A stretch of 20,353 nt of DNA, from NCBI GenBank assembly GCA_035471625.1, contig DATIPT010000159.1, forward strand, positions 1-20,353, given 5' to 3'. This stretch comes from DATEVL01 sp035471625 (GTDB lineage: Bacteria > Chloroflexota > Anaerolineae > Anaerolineales > E44-bin32). Of this stretch, positions 1-7,252 are shown piece by piece (the stretch's first letter is position 1; each line of letters begins with the position of its first letter). Under the pieces are notes generated by a model, which was not told where the DNA came from, did not search any database, and saw only the letters and a list, made by a program, of their open reading frames with translations. A program made the position numbers and the translations under genes.

Positions 1-121
1 GGCCGTCATGCCATTGTTGTACTTCCAGGGGCACCTCCTCTTGAAGCCTTGGGTCAAGAAATATCCCATGTCACCCGTCCGGCACGGATTCTGGAAGGAC
101 GTCGTGATCGAGGACGAGTGA
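1..121 (+). CDS. C-terminal end of a family-5 peptide ABC transporter substrate-binding protein (partial)
   Basis: Only the last 39 codons are present; the frame runs from base 2 and stops with TGA at 119-121. The tail reads PLLYFQGHLLLKPWVKKYP and ends in FWKDVVIEDE. The 'vKPWVK...' segment and the closing 'WKDVvIE' are typical of the C-terminus of DppA/OppA-like (SBP_bac_5) extracytoplasmic solute-binding proteins, which deliver peptides to an ABC permease. The stop overlaps the GTG start of the next gene in a GTGA, so the two genes are probably co-transcribed and translationally coupled. The fragment is too short to say anything about ligand. Confidence 0.72.
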   Translation, partial: AVMPLLYFQGHLLLKPWVKKYPMSPVRHGFWKDVVIEDE

Positions 122-1638
122 GGCGCCTGGCTGCCCCCCTCTTCCGGTGGCCCATCCTCTTAGGATCGGTCCTTCTCCACTTCGCCGGCGCGTGCGGAGG
201 GCCGGAGGCCCCGCCGCCCGCAGCTCCGGCCCCGACTCCCACCGCGTCCGCCTCGGCGGCTCCTGCGCCGACGCACACCTCGGCCCCGGCGCCCACGCCG
301 GACCTCAGCCCGCGCCCCCTCGCCTGGTTCGCCCCGCTGCCGCCGATGCCGACTCACCCCGGCCGGATGTTCACCGGATCGGATGACTTCCTCGATCTTT
401 TCAAGCCCGACGTGCCGTGGTCGGCGGCGCAGAGTTACCTGCACGTCTTCAAACTGTATGGAGAGTGGGTCGCCTATCACGCCAGCGATGCCGAGCTGCG
501 AACGGCGGTCGAGGCCATCCGACGGATGGGATTGGCGCTGGCGGTCGAGGCCGGGCCGCTCGATCCGCCCCCGGAATGCGGCCAGGGGATCGAAGGCTTC
601 GCCGGCACGGATGAAGGGCGATTGATCGCCAACCGCATCCTCAACGCCGGAGGACGGATCGACCTGATCGCCCTCGACGAGCCTTTGTTCTTCGCCTCGA
701 TCTACGACGGAGAGAACGCCTGCCGCTGGGACGCTGAGAAGGTCGCTGCCGAGGTGGGGGAGTACGTCAGCGTGATGCGCGGGTACTTCCCGGAGATCGC
801 CATCGGCGACACCGAGCCCCTGGCAGGCGCCTCGACGCCGCGGTCGTACACCGCCTGGCTCGAGACCTTCCGCCAGGTCAACGGCTACGATCTGGCCTTC
901 CTGCACATGGACATCGACTGGGGGCGTACCACCTGGCCGGGCGATGTCAAGCAGATCGAAGATTTCGGCCGCTCGTTCGGCGTCCCGGTGGGGATCATCT
1001 ACAACGGCAACTTCAACGACCCTTCCGACGAGGCCTGGCTGTCGATCGCCGGGGAGCGCGTCCTGCGCTACGAGGATCAGACCGGCGGGCGCCCCGAGCA
1101 CATCCTGTTCCAGTCGTGGCACGATAAACCCGACCGCGTCCTACCTGAGAGCGAGCCGTACACCTTCACCGGGTTCATCCGGACCTACTTCGAGGATCGG
1201 GCCTCGCTCGGTCTTCGACGCGAGGGCCCGGGCGCCAACCTGGCCTACCAGAAGACCGCCCGCGTTTCAAGCGCGATCGGCGGTCAGGTCGGCGCCTACG
1301 CCGTCGACGGCGAGCCGGGGACGTCGTGGAACTCGGGCGGATTCCCACTCCAGTGGATCCAGGTCGACTTGGGGCGATCGTACGACATCGCCGAGATTCG
1401 CCTGACCGTCGAGCAGACCCCGCCTGGTCAGACGATCCACGTGGTCTACGGCCAGGGCGAGGGGACCGGCGGCGCATTTGACCAGCTGCACATCTTCTCG
1501 GGGACCACCGCCAGCTTCGACGTGCTCATCTTCGCCCCGCCGGAGCCGCTGCGTGGCATCCGAACGGTCCGGATCGAGACCACGACAACCCCTTCGTGGG
1601 TCGGCTGGCGCGAGATCGAGGTCGTCGCCGCGCAGTAG
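118..1638 (+). CDS. Lipoprotein with glycosidase-like barrel and C-terminal F5/8-type (discoidin) carbohydrate-binding domain
   Basis: The protein has 506 residues. GTG 118 is chosen because it gives a compact signal peptide (MRRLAAPLFRW, a hydrophobic stretch, then FAGAC with the lipid cysteine at 26), has GAGGA just upstream, and overlaps the preceding stop by 4 bp. An open TTG at 49 would bury the signal. A Pro/Ala/Thr linker (27-70) is followed by a region (about 82-362) with acidic residues at apparent strand ends (LIALDEP, IGDTEP, LHMDIDW, then FQSWHDKP), as in TIM-barrel glycoside hydrolases. No specific family was recognised. Residues 372-505 look like an F5/8-type C domain: NLAYQKTARVSS, AVDGEPGTSWNSG, WIQVDLG, then the conserved end WREIEV. 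Inferred role: surface-anchored glycan binding and perhaps hydrolysis, linked to the transporter encoded upstream. Confidence 0.75.
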   Translation: MRRLAAPLFRWPILLGSVLLHFAGACGGPEAPPPAAPAPTPTASASAAPAPTHTSAPAPTPDLSPRPLAWFAPLPPMPTHPGRMFTGSDDFLDLFKPDVPWSAAQSYLHVFKLYGEWVAYHASDAELRTAVEAIRRMGLALAVEAGPLDPPPECGQGIEGFAGTDEGRLIANRILNAGGRIDLIALDEPLFFASIYDGENACRWDAEKVAAEVGEYVSVMRGYFPEIAIGDTEPLAGASTPRSYTAWLETFRQVNGYDLAFLHMDIDWGRTTWPGDVKQIEDFGRSFGVPVGIIYNGNFNDPSDEAWLSIAGERVLRYEDQTGGRPEHILFQSWHDKPDRVLPESEPYTFTGFIRTYFEDRASLGLRREGPGANLAYQKTARVSSAIGGQVGAYAVDGEPGTSWNSGGFPLQWIQVDLGRSYDIAEIRLTVEQTPPGQTIHVVYGQGEGTGGAFDQLHIFSGTTASFDVLIFAPPEPLRGIRTVRIETTTTPSWVGWREIEVVAAQ

Positions 1639-1647
1639 TTCGGTCAG

Positions 1648-1676
1648 TTGGCGCGCCAGCGTGGAGCGAGTAGGAT
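1648..1676 (+). promoter_or_regulatory. Candidate promoter for the LarA-like gene
   Basis: TTGGCG at 1648-1653, a 17-bp spacer and TAGGAT at 1671-1676 each match four of six sigma70 consensus bases. Transcription would start near 1683, about 25 nt before ATG 1708. This argues against the TTG at 1648 as a translation start, since that TTG would be the -35 element. Confidence 0.42.
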
Positions 1677-1707
1677 ATTCCTGCTCCGGTCGAGCGCGGG
1701 CGCCAGC

Positions 1708-2967
1708 ATGATGCCGTCTCTTCCCCCCGTCTACCGCGTACGCCAGAAGACCTCAAGCGATCTCCTCCGGAACGTCCCCGGAGCGCTGACCCAGGCCGTC
1801 GCCGGCTCGGGCGTGCTCGGATCGATCCAAGCCGGAAGCACAGTCGTCGTCGCCGTCGGGTCGCGCGGCATCCCGAACTACCCGACCGTCGTGCAGCACC
1901 TGACGCGCATACTCCAGGGCGCCGGCGCTGAAGTGAAGATCCTCCCGGCGATGGGCTCGCATGGCGGGGGGACGGGCCCCGGGCAGGTTCACCTCCTGGA
2001 GGGCCTGGGGATCACGCCCGGGTCCGTCGGCGCCCCCATCGTCGACACCATGGAGGTGGAGGAAATCGGCAGGACGCGCTCGGGGATCCCCGTCCTCGCC
2101 GACAAGACCCTCCTCCAGGCGGATGGAATCCTCCTCGCCAACCGGGTCAAGGATCACACCGACTTCTACGGGACGATCCAATCCGGGCTGTCGAAGATGA
2201 TCGCCGTCGGCTTCGGTCGGACCCGCGGCGCGGCTGTAATGCATCGCTACGCCGTGATGCACGGGTACGACACGGCCATCCTCGAAATGGCGGGGCTCTG
2301 TGTGGAGCGGCTTCCGATCCTGGCGGGGATCGCCATGATCGACGGCCCGGCGGGGGGCACGGCCCACCTCGAAGTCGTTCCGCCCAATGCCTTCGAAGCC
2401 ACCGAGGCCCGCCTGCTGGAGGTCGCCCGGGCCAACGCCCTGCGCCTCCCCCTCGACGCCATCGATGCTCTGATCGTGGACGAGATCGGCAAGGACATCA
2501 GCGGGACCGGGATGGACACGAAGACGATCGGGCGGCTCGGGACCCGCTTCGTGCGAGATCCCGAGAAGCCGAAGATCGTTCGGATCTTCGTCCGTGACCT
2601 CACCGACGCCACCCACGGCAACGCCATCGGGATCGGCCTGGCAGATTTCACGACTCGCCGCCTGGTCGAGAAGATCGACATGGCCGCGACCCGCCTCAAC
2701 AGCGTCACGGCGATGACGCCCGAGAAGGGACACATCCCCCTGACCTACGAGACCGATCGGGAAGCCCTCCAGGCCATGATGGACACGGTCGGGCCGGGCG
2801 ATCCAGAAACGATCCGGCTGGTGTGGATTCGCGGCACAAACCGCCTGGACGAACTGCTGGCGTCACCGGCGGCGGTCGGCGGGATGGATCGGTCGAAGAT
2901 GGAGATCGTCGAAGGCCCGTTACCGGTGGCCTTCGATCCGGACGGCGACCTGATTCCCCTTTGGTAG
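1708..2967 (+). CDS. LarA-like protein (lactate racemase / DUF2088 superfamily)
   Basis: The protein has 419 residues, close to the usual size of LarA (about 420). Family signs are GSRGIPN (51-57), MGSHGGG with His85, and NRVKDHTDFYG...SGLSKMIAVGFG with His150 and Lys163, followed by His179. Spacing resembles LarA of Lactobacillus plantarum, where His108, His174, Lys184 (which anchors the nickel-pincer cofactor) and His200 serve catalysis. If Lys163 is that lysine, this is a nickel-pincer enzyme that racemises or epimerises a 2-hydroxyacid. The His-Lys spacing is three residues longer than in LarA, so the substrate cannot be named. No larB, larC or larE is in the window. ATG 1708 is chosen because the homologous part starts just after it and the upstream TTG falls in a promoter; there is no clear ribosome binding site. 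A strong hairpin terminator follows. Confidence 0.78.
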   Translation: MMPSLPPVYRVRQKTSSDLLRNVPGALTQAVAGSGVLGSIQAGSTVVVAVGSRGIPNYPTVVQHLTRILQGAGAEVKILPAMGSHGGGTGPGQVHLLEGLGITPGSVGAPIVDTMEVEEIGRTRSGIPVLADKTLLQADGILLANRVKDHTDFYGTIQSGLSKMIAVGFGRTRGAAVMHRYAVMHGYDTAILEMAGLCVERLPILAGIAMIDGPAGGTAHLEVVPPNAFEATEARLLEVARANALRLPLDAIDALIVDEIGKDISGTGMDTKTIGRLGTRFVRDPEKPKIVRIFVRDLTDATHGNAIGIGLADFTTRRLVEKIDMAATRLNSVTAMTPEKGHIPLTYETDREALQAMMDTVGPGDPETIRLVWIRGTNRLDELLASPAAVGGMDRSKMEIVEGPLPVAFDPDGDLIPLW

Positions 2968-2986
2968 GAGCGCCCGGGAAGCAAAG

Positions 2987-3015
2987 CCGGGGGGCGAGCC
3001 TTGCTCGCCCCCCGG
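2987..3015. terminator. Bidirectional intrinsic terminator between convergent genes
   Basis: A perfect 13-bp GC-rich stem (2987-2999 with 3003-3015) closes a CTT loop. It lies 19 bp after the LarA-like stop and 26 bp beyond the stop of the minus-strand small gene. The minus-strand side is followed by CTTTGCTTCC, the better T-rich tail; the plus side reads TCCTGGG. Confidence 0.75.
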
Positions 3016-3041
3016 TCCTGGGCACGCGCGGAGCGAGAGTC

Positions 3042-3218
3042 CTACTGGTCTTTGCCGATGATCGGGTCGTCGAAGCCTTCGCCGGGCTCCTTGCCGATGA
3101 TCGGATCATCGAATCCTTCCGGCCTGGGAGCGGGGGCGGGCTTTTCGGTCGGCTTCTTGGGCTTGAAGAGCGGAACCTCGAAGGATTCGGAGGGCTTCTT
3201 GGTCTTCTTGGTCGTCAC
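3042..3218 (-). CDS. Small 58-residue protein with basic N-terminus and duplicated acidic C-terminal motif
   Basis: GTG at 3218 is the start: AAGGAG lies 7 nt upstream on the minus strand, and nothing upstream looks coding. Residues 1-32 are rich in Lys and Pro (TTKKTKKPSESFEVPLFKPK). The C-terminus holds two tandem copies of a 13-residue unit, EGFDDPIIGKEPG and then EGFDDPIIGKDQ at the very end. There is no signal peptide, membrane segment or cysteine. The family was not recognised. The unit could be a short linear binding motif or a conserved C-terminal tag; a repeated-core peptide precursor is conceivable, but no modifying enzyme is nearby. It lies 82 bp downstream of the WD40 lipoprotein gene on the same strand, with a possible -10 of its own. 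Confidence 0.68.
   Translation of the reverse strand: MTTKKTKKPSESFEVPLFKPKKPTEKPAPAPRPEGFDDPIIGKEPGEGFDDPIIGKDQ
3052..3119. repeat. Tandem 29-bp direct repeat inside the small gene
   Basis: Bases 3052-3080 and 3091-3119 match at 26 of 29 positions with a period of 39 bp (13 codons). They encode the two copies of GFDDPIIGK. Two of the three mismatches fall in silent codon positions, so the duplication is held at protein level. Confidence 0.85.
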
Positions 3219-3247
3219 GTCAGTGCTCCTTGGGAGTGGATGGGCCG

Positions 3248-3253
3248 ATTCTA
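3248..3253 (-). promoter_or_regulatory. Candidate -10 element for the small 58-residue gene
   Basis: On the minus strand this reads TAGAAT, five of six consensus bases. It lies 30 bp before the GTG start and would give a leader of about 23 nt holding the AAGGAG site. No good -35 is seen at 16-18 bp, so read-through from the WD40 gene remains possible. Confidence 0.35.
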
Positions 3254-3300
3254 GGGTCGGCCTAGGTCGGGCGGAATAGGAAGTTGCAGCCAGTCGACCA

Positions 3301-4689
3301 TCACGACGAACAGGTCCCAAGACAGGTCACCCCGTCGGCCGGAACCGTCGGGTCAATCCCCCAGATCCATAGGACTCCCGAGTAGTAGTCTTTCCCCAGC
3401 AGGTAGACGTCCCCGGGAGCCAGGGTCCAGGTGGCCTGATCGAAGCCGATGAAGACGGTCTCCCCTTTCTCAAACAGCAGATCCTCGAAGCTCGATAGCC
3501 AGGCGTGCGCACCCTGCGCACGGGGATCCCAGAGAGCCGGCCCATCCAGGTAGGAGCCGTCACCGGTCTGGACCGAGAGGGGTACCATCAGGCGCCCGTC
3601 GCCGGTCATCAGGGGTGTCAGCCTCGGGTAGCCGGTCATGTCGCTTTGGTGCAGGACGTCCTCGCTCTCCGCTTCGAGCAAGATGTCCCCGCTCTTGGGA
3701 TCGACCCATTCGAGCTCGAATTGCCCGAGGGCGACCAGCGCCGATCCGTCCGGGATGAACCGGATCCAGGAGGGACTCTTCGACCAGTCGAGGCGGAAGG
3801 CGCGGAAGGCCTCCAGATCGTCGAGCGGGTAGAAGCGCGCCTCGACGTAGTCGCCTCTTTCGGACCACTTCAGCGTCACCAGCCGTTCGCCGTCGGGGGA
3901 GAAGACGAAGTCCGACGCCCCCTCGATCATCCCCGCCGGCAGGCCGCGGTCCCACCGCCAGAGCTGCAAGAGACGGTCGCCGTCGGAGACGAGCAGGGCG
4001 CCGTCCGGGGAGAAGGCCAGACCGGTGACGCCGTCGCGCGTCGTGGAATGCAGCAGGGTCTGGACCTTCTTCTCGGCCGCCAAGTCCCAGATCTCGATGC
4101 TGCGCTGGGCCATCCCGGCCGCGAGGAACTGGCCCCCCGGATGGAAGGCGAACGAGATCGGGAAGTCGCCGACGCTCAGAGTCTGCATCCGTTCGCCGCT
4201 GGCCGAGTCGTACAGGCGGATCTCAGCCGGGCCCGGGCACTTGTAGCGGTAGTGACGCGGATTGGTCTTGTTCTCCGTCGAGTCGACGGTACAGATCCCG
4301 ACGGCGAGCGTGGCGCCGTCGGGGCTGAAGGCATACCCGCCGATGCGGGTCTGCATCCAGCAGGCCATGTCCTGGCAACTCGACTCGAAGCGGGGATTGC
4401 CGGGCTCATCCAGGACCCACAGCGGTCTGAGCTGGGCCAAGGTGCTCGGGGAGATCGTCAGGTCGGCCGGAGGGGCGGTCGGCGAGGGCGGGACCGTCGG
4501 TGTGGGCGCCTCGGTGGCGGTGGCGATGCGCGTTGCGGTCGGGCTGGGAGCCGATGTCGGGGGCGGCGAATCGGTCGGCGATGCGACGATTTCCGTGGAG
4601 GCAGGGGCCGTGCAGGCTGCGAGGGCGAGCAGGAGGGCGGCGGCGGGGCCAACGGAAGGCGAAGATCCAGAACCGAAGCGAAGAGACAT
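3301..4689 (-). CDS. WD40-repeat lipoprotein
   Basis: The protein has 462 residues. ATG 4689 is preferred because GGGAG lies about 7 nt upstream; an in-frame TTG at 4707 overlaps that site. The signal peptide ends in LLLALAAC, with the lipid cysteine at 26. Residues 27-75 form a Pro/Ser/Thr/Ala linker that would hold the protein off the membrane. The rest is a beta-propeller with WD40-type blades: FSPDGATLAVG, FAFHPGGQFLAAG with IEIWDL, LAFSPDGALLVS with LQLWRWD, and FVFSPDGERLVTL. Such propellers are protein-interaction scaffolds; no catalytic residues are seen. Cys pairs near the middle and at the C-terminus (TCLGTCSS) suggest disulphides in an extracytoplasmic protein. It diverges from the metalloprotease-like lipoprotein across a region with an inverted repeat, which hints at joint control. 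Confidence 0.82.
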   Translation of the reverse strand: MSLRFGSGSSPSVGPAAALLLALAACTAPASTEIVASPTDSPPPTSAPSPTATRIATATEAPTPTVPPSPTAPPADLTISPSTLAQLRPLWVLDEPGNPRFESSCQDMACWMQTRIGGYAFSPDGATLAVGICTVDSTENKTNPRHYRYKCPGPAEIRLYDSASGERMQTLSVGDFPISFAFHPGGQFLAAGMAQRSIEIWDLAAEKKVQTLLHSTTRDGVTGLAFSPDGALLVSDGDRLLQLWRWDRGLPAGMIEGASDFVFSPDGERLVTLKWSERGDYVEARFYPLDDLEAFRAFRLDWSKSPSWIRFIPDGSALVALGQFELEWVDPKSGDILLEAESEDVLHQSDMTGYPRLTPLMTGDGRLMVPLSVQTGDGSYLDGPALWDPRAQGAHAWLSSFEDLLFEKGETVFIGFDQATWTLAPGDVYLLGKDYYSGVLWIWGIDPTVPADGVTCLGTCSS

Positions 4690-4717
4690 GGCGGATCTCC
4701 CGGGCAAATAAAGCGGG

Positions 4718-4723
4718 AGTCTA
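4718..4723 (-). promoter_or_regulatory. Candidate -10 of the WD40 lipoprotein gene
   Basis: TAGACT on the minus strand, inside GAGTAGACTCC. It lies 29 bp before ATG 4689. At 17 bp upstream the -35 position (4741-4746) reads CTCTCA, a poor match. The left arm of the inverted repeat lies directly beyond it. Confidence 0.35.
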
Positions 4724-4747
4724 CTCCTGAGTGGTCAGAGTGAGAGG

Positions 4748-4820
4748 AGGCAGAATCCGGAATCGGGGTCCCACCTTGGTCCGATGGCCGCCAGCTGATT
4801 CCTGGAGTAGGATTCTGCCT
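4748..4820. repeat. 11-bp inverted repeat in the divergent promoter region, with a third partial copy
   Basis: AGGCAGAATCC at 4748-4758 and its exact complement GGATTCTGCCT at 4810-4820 are separated by 51 bp. A further GGATTCTGC followed by GCCTCC lies at 4855-4863. The right arm overlaps the candidate plus-strand -10 and the left arm abuts the minus-strand -35 position, so the arms could be operator half-sites for one regulator of both lipoprotein genes. A cruciform or a small mobile-repeat remnant are alternatives. Confidence 0.6.
4785..4813 (+). promoter_or_regulatory. Weak candidate promoter of the metalloprotease-like gene
   Basis: TGGCCG at 4785-4790 (three of six) and TAGGAT at 4808-4813 (four of six) with a 17-bp spacer. 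The -10 sits in GAGTAGGAT, the same string as in the promoter at 1648-1676, and overlaps the right arm of the inverted repeat. The leader would be about 70 nt. Confidence 0.3.
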
Positions 4821-4888
4821 GCGCCGGGTCACTCGCGGTGAGGCCCGGCGCTCTGGATTCTGCGCCTCCCGGCGTTGGACGGAGACGA

Positions 4889-7093
4889 ATGATGGGCCAT
4901 CGAACCCCGTACGCGGCGTTCGTGCTGCTCGTGCTTGCGATGCTGTCGTGCGGTTTACCCGGGGGGGCAGGCCCCGCGACCTCCGACGCCCTGCCAGCGA
5001 GCATGGACACTCCCGTGGCACTGGAGACGCCCGAGAGTCCGCTCGCCATCTCGCTCTCCCGGGCGGTCTCGGCCGGGATGGAGTCCGGAGTGTGGTCCGA
5101 GGGGGAAGGGCTGGTGCTGGCCCTGCGCGCCCTGGCTGGCGAGACCTCACCGGACGAAGCCTTCCCGGGCGCCTCGATTCCGTGGATGGAAGGCACCCAG
5201 GTCGTCCTCAGGGCGCAGCTCTACCTGGCCGATCCAGGCCGCACCGAGCAACGCGATGAACTGACGCGTCTCCTGAGCGTTCTCGTTCCGTCTCGAGAGA
5301 CGCTCGATCGATTCGCCGAGCCCCGCCCTCAGGCGGCGAACAGCGGGAAGCTCGCCATCCCGGCCGCCCGTCCCGCTCGGCAGGGAAGAGTCGATTGTCA
5401 GCGACTTTGGGAGACCGGCTTCGACGTCGGCGAAGAGGATCCGAGGCCCATCTGTGTGCGTTTCGCCGAGATCGGGATCGGCGGCCTGACGCATCGGGTC
5501 TACTATCCGGCCTGGTGGGACGAAGAGGAGTCTCCACAACGAGCCGTGCTCGACCCGACCCTGGAAGCCCTCCGGACGTCGCTCGAGACGTACAACGCAT
5601 ATGGCCCGCGGCCCGTCGCCGGTACCGATATCGTCTTCACCGATCTCCCCTTGACGGACCGCGGCGTCGAGCGCGAAGACGTTCTGGCTGCGGCGGACGA
5701 CACCCTGAGCGAGAGGCGCTGCAGGGTCGCCGTGTTCCCAACGGGTATCTCCCTCGGCCAGCGGGAAGTCGGCGAGTTCCAGCAGACGATCGCCCACGAG
5801 ATCTTCCACTGCTACCAGATGACCAACCTGGGGTTGGGCCCGCGGGCGATCGCCCCGGGCGGATTGACCGACACGGACCCTGCGGAATGGTGGGTCGAAG
5901 GATCGGCGGAGTACTACGGTTCGGTGGTCTATCCTTCGGTGAACGCCGAGTATCAGTACCTTGACGAACTCGACCGGTACTCGGTCACTTCCGGATTGAT
6001 CGTCTACTCATATGCGGCCTACGCCTTCTTCGAGTACCTCGATGCCCAGGCGGGAACGAGTCCGGAGGGGATCATCGAGATTCTGCGGACGCTTCCGACG
6101 GCCGGATCTCTGGACGACCAGCAGGCGGCCGCCGCCGCGATTCCGGGGATGGCGGATACCTTTCACGCCTTCGGGCAGGCCTATCTCGACAAGCAGTTGG
6201 TCGATCTGAGCGGGGCGCCGATGCCTGTGCATCCCGACGAAGGCGACCCCTGGCGATATCCGATCGGGTCGCACCGGGAGCAGGCCACGGTCTACCCACT
6301 GGTCCTGCAACGCTACCGGATGAGCCTCGCCGACCACGCCCGCTACACGATCTCTCAGGAGACCGAGGGCACCGGGCACATCTCGGCCCGCCCTGCATCC
6401 GCGCCTGGGGCCTGGTCGCAGATTCCCAATCGTGTCAACACCGCCTGCGACGAGTCGGAGCTCGTTGTTCTGATCACGAGCGTCGTCCCGCCCGGAGAGG
6501 AAGAGGCGGCGGTCACTGTAAGCGCGACCGGCGAGGAAGTCGCCGAAGACCAGCCGTGCGACGAGTGTGTGATCGGCATGTGGACCCTGGACAACTCCAG
6601 CTACCTGGCTCACATGGGGGCAGAGTGGCCGATCATCCAGGCGATGCTTCCGATGTTCGGGCTGGACACCGGCGGCGCCACGGTCTCTCCAACTGAGGTC
6701 TTCGGCTCGATGAGCCTGACCTTCGAAGGGGAGGGAGTCGTCAAGGGGGAACAGTCCGGCTGGGGGATCGCCGGGATCGTCACCAGCCCCGACGGCACGT
6801 TGAGCGCCCGGATCGCCTACAACGGCGCGGCTGAAGGCACCTGGCACATTCAGGAGGACGACACCGGCGAGCTGCGCTTTGTCGTCTTCGACGATACAAC
6901 CTTCTCCCTCACCGGGCAGATGACCGTCGATCGCTTCGCCCTCGCCCCGATGAACACCGGAGGGACCAACGATTCGGCCTTCCTGGGGACGCCGCAGCGC
7001 TTCGTCTGTCAAGGAGACATCCTGACCTTCGGCCCCGATGACCCCCAGGGCCCGCTCGTGTTCCAGCGAGCCGCGCCGAGTGAGGGGCCGTAG
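4889..7093 (+). CDS. Large lipoprotein with HExxH metalloprotease-like domain
   Basis: The protein has 734 residues. ATG 4889 (or the adjacent ATG 4892) follows GGAG at 4881-4884; an in-frame GTG at 4838 would place 17 polar residues ahead of the signal. The signal peptide ends in LLVLAMLSC with the cysteine at 21. The central domain holds TIAHEIFHCYQM (His303, Glu304, His307), the zinc and catalytic residues of zincin proteases. EWWVEGSAEYYG follows, and its Glu337, 30 residues after the second His, is a fit third ligand of the gluzincin type. The C-terminal 180 residues are beta-rich with Trp and Cys pairs (DECVIGMWTLDNSSY, RFVCQGDILTFGPDD), perhaps a small lipocalin-like barrel. Inferred role: membrane-anchored secreted protease. 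Family and substrate are not recognised. Confidence 0.75.
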   Translation: MMGHRTPYAAFVLLVLAMLSCGLPGGAGPATSDALPASMDTPVALETPESPLAISLSRAVSAGMESGVWSEGEGLVLALRALAGETSPDEAFPGASIPWMEGTQVVLRAQLYLADPGRTEQRDELTRLLSVLVPSRETLDRFAEPRPQAANSGKLAIPAARPARQGRVDCQRLWETGFDVGEEDPRPICVRFAEIGIGGLTHRVYYPAWWDEEESPQRAVLDPTLEALRTSLETYNAYGPRPVAGTDIVFTDLPLTDRGVEREDVLAAADDTLSERRCRVAVFPTGISLGQREVGEFQQTIAHEIFHCYQMTNLGLGPRAIAPGGLTDTDPAEWWVEGSAEYYGSVVYPSVNAEYQYLDELDRYSVTSGLIVYSYAAYAFFEYLDAQAGTSPEGIIEILRTLPTAGSLDDQQAAAAAIPGMADTFHAFGQAYLDKQLVDLSGAPMPVHPDEGDPWRYPIGSHREQATVYPLVLQRYRMSLADHARYTISQETEGTGHISARPASAPGAWSQIPNRVNTACDESELVVLITSVVPPGEEEAAVTVSATGEEVAEDQPCDECVIGMWTLDNSSYLAHMGAEWPIIQAMLPMFGLDTGGATVSPTEVFGSMSLTFEGEGVVKGEQSGWGIAGIVTSPDGTLSARIAYNGAAEGTWHIQEDDTGELRFVVFDDTTFSLTGQMTVDRFALAPMNTGGTNDSAFLGTPQRFVCQGDILTFGPDDPQGPLVFQRAAPSEGP

Positions 7094-7167
7094 TCCACCG
7101 GGAGGCGCCGCTCCATCCAGCCCGCCCGAACCGCTCTGCGTCGACAGCGAAAACCAGCCTCCTCGGC

Positions 7168-7195
7168 TTGCTCGTGGCGCCCGGATGCCTACAAT
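7168..7195 (+). promoter_or_regulatory. Candidate promoter of the slipin operon
   Basis: TTGCTC at 7168-7173 and TACAAT at 7190-7195 (five of six) with a 16-bp spacer. Transcription would start near 7202, giving a leader of about 50 nt with an AGGAGG site. The -10 is enclosed by an inverted repeat. Confidence 0.45.
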
Positions 7196-7200
7196 CCGGG
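7180..7200. repeat. Inverted repeat around the slipin -10, possible operator
   Basis: CCCGGAT at 7180-7186 and ATCCGGG at 7194-7200 form a perfect 7-bp dyad with a 7-bp centre. The TACAAT -10 lies in the centre and right arm. A protein bound here would block RNA polymerase. There is no T-run after it, so it is unlikely to be a terminator. Confidence 0.5.
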
Positions 7201-7252
7201 CTGCCCCTTGCCGCGGTCTCCCGGACTCGCCGCCGGCACCCAGGAGGACCCC

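Noticed and set aside
49..117. TTG 49 as start of the discoidin-domain lipoprotein
   Set aside because: It would put 23 residues ahead of the signal peptide, and this stretch codes for the end of the transporter binding protein in another frame. GTG 118 overlaps that stop.
160..2733. Minus-strand frames (160-1122 and 1753-2733) opposite the first two complete genes
   Set aside because: Both are shadows of genes with clear domains; composition is dominated by Arg, Gly and Asp.
3042..3218. Firm call of a RiPP precursor for the small repeat protein
   Set aside because: The tandem tail is suggestive, but no modifying enzyme, protease or dedicated exporter is seen in the window.
3505..4743. Plus-strand open frame opposite the WD40 lipoprotein
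   Set aside because: The minus frame has a signal peptide, lipobox and WD40 blades; the plus frame is a low-complexity shadow.
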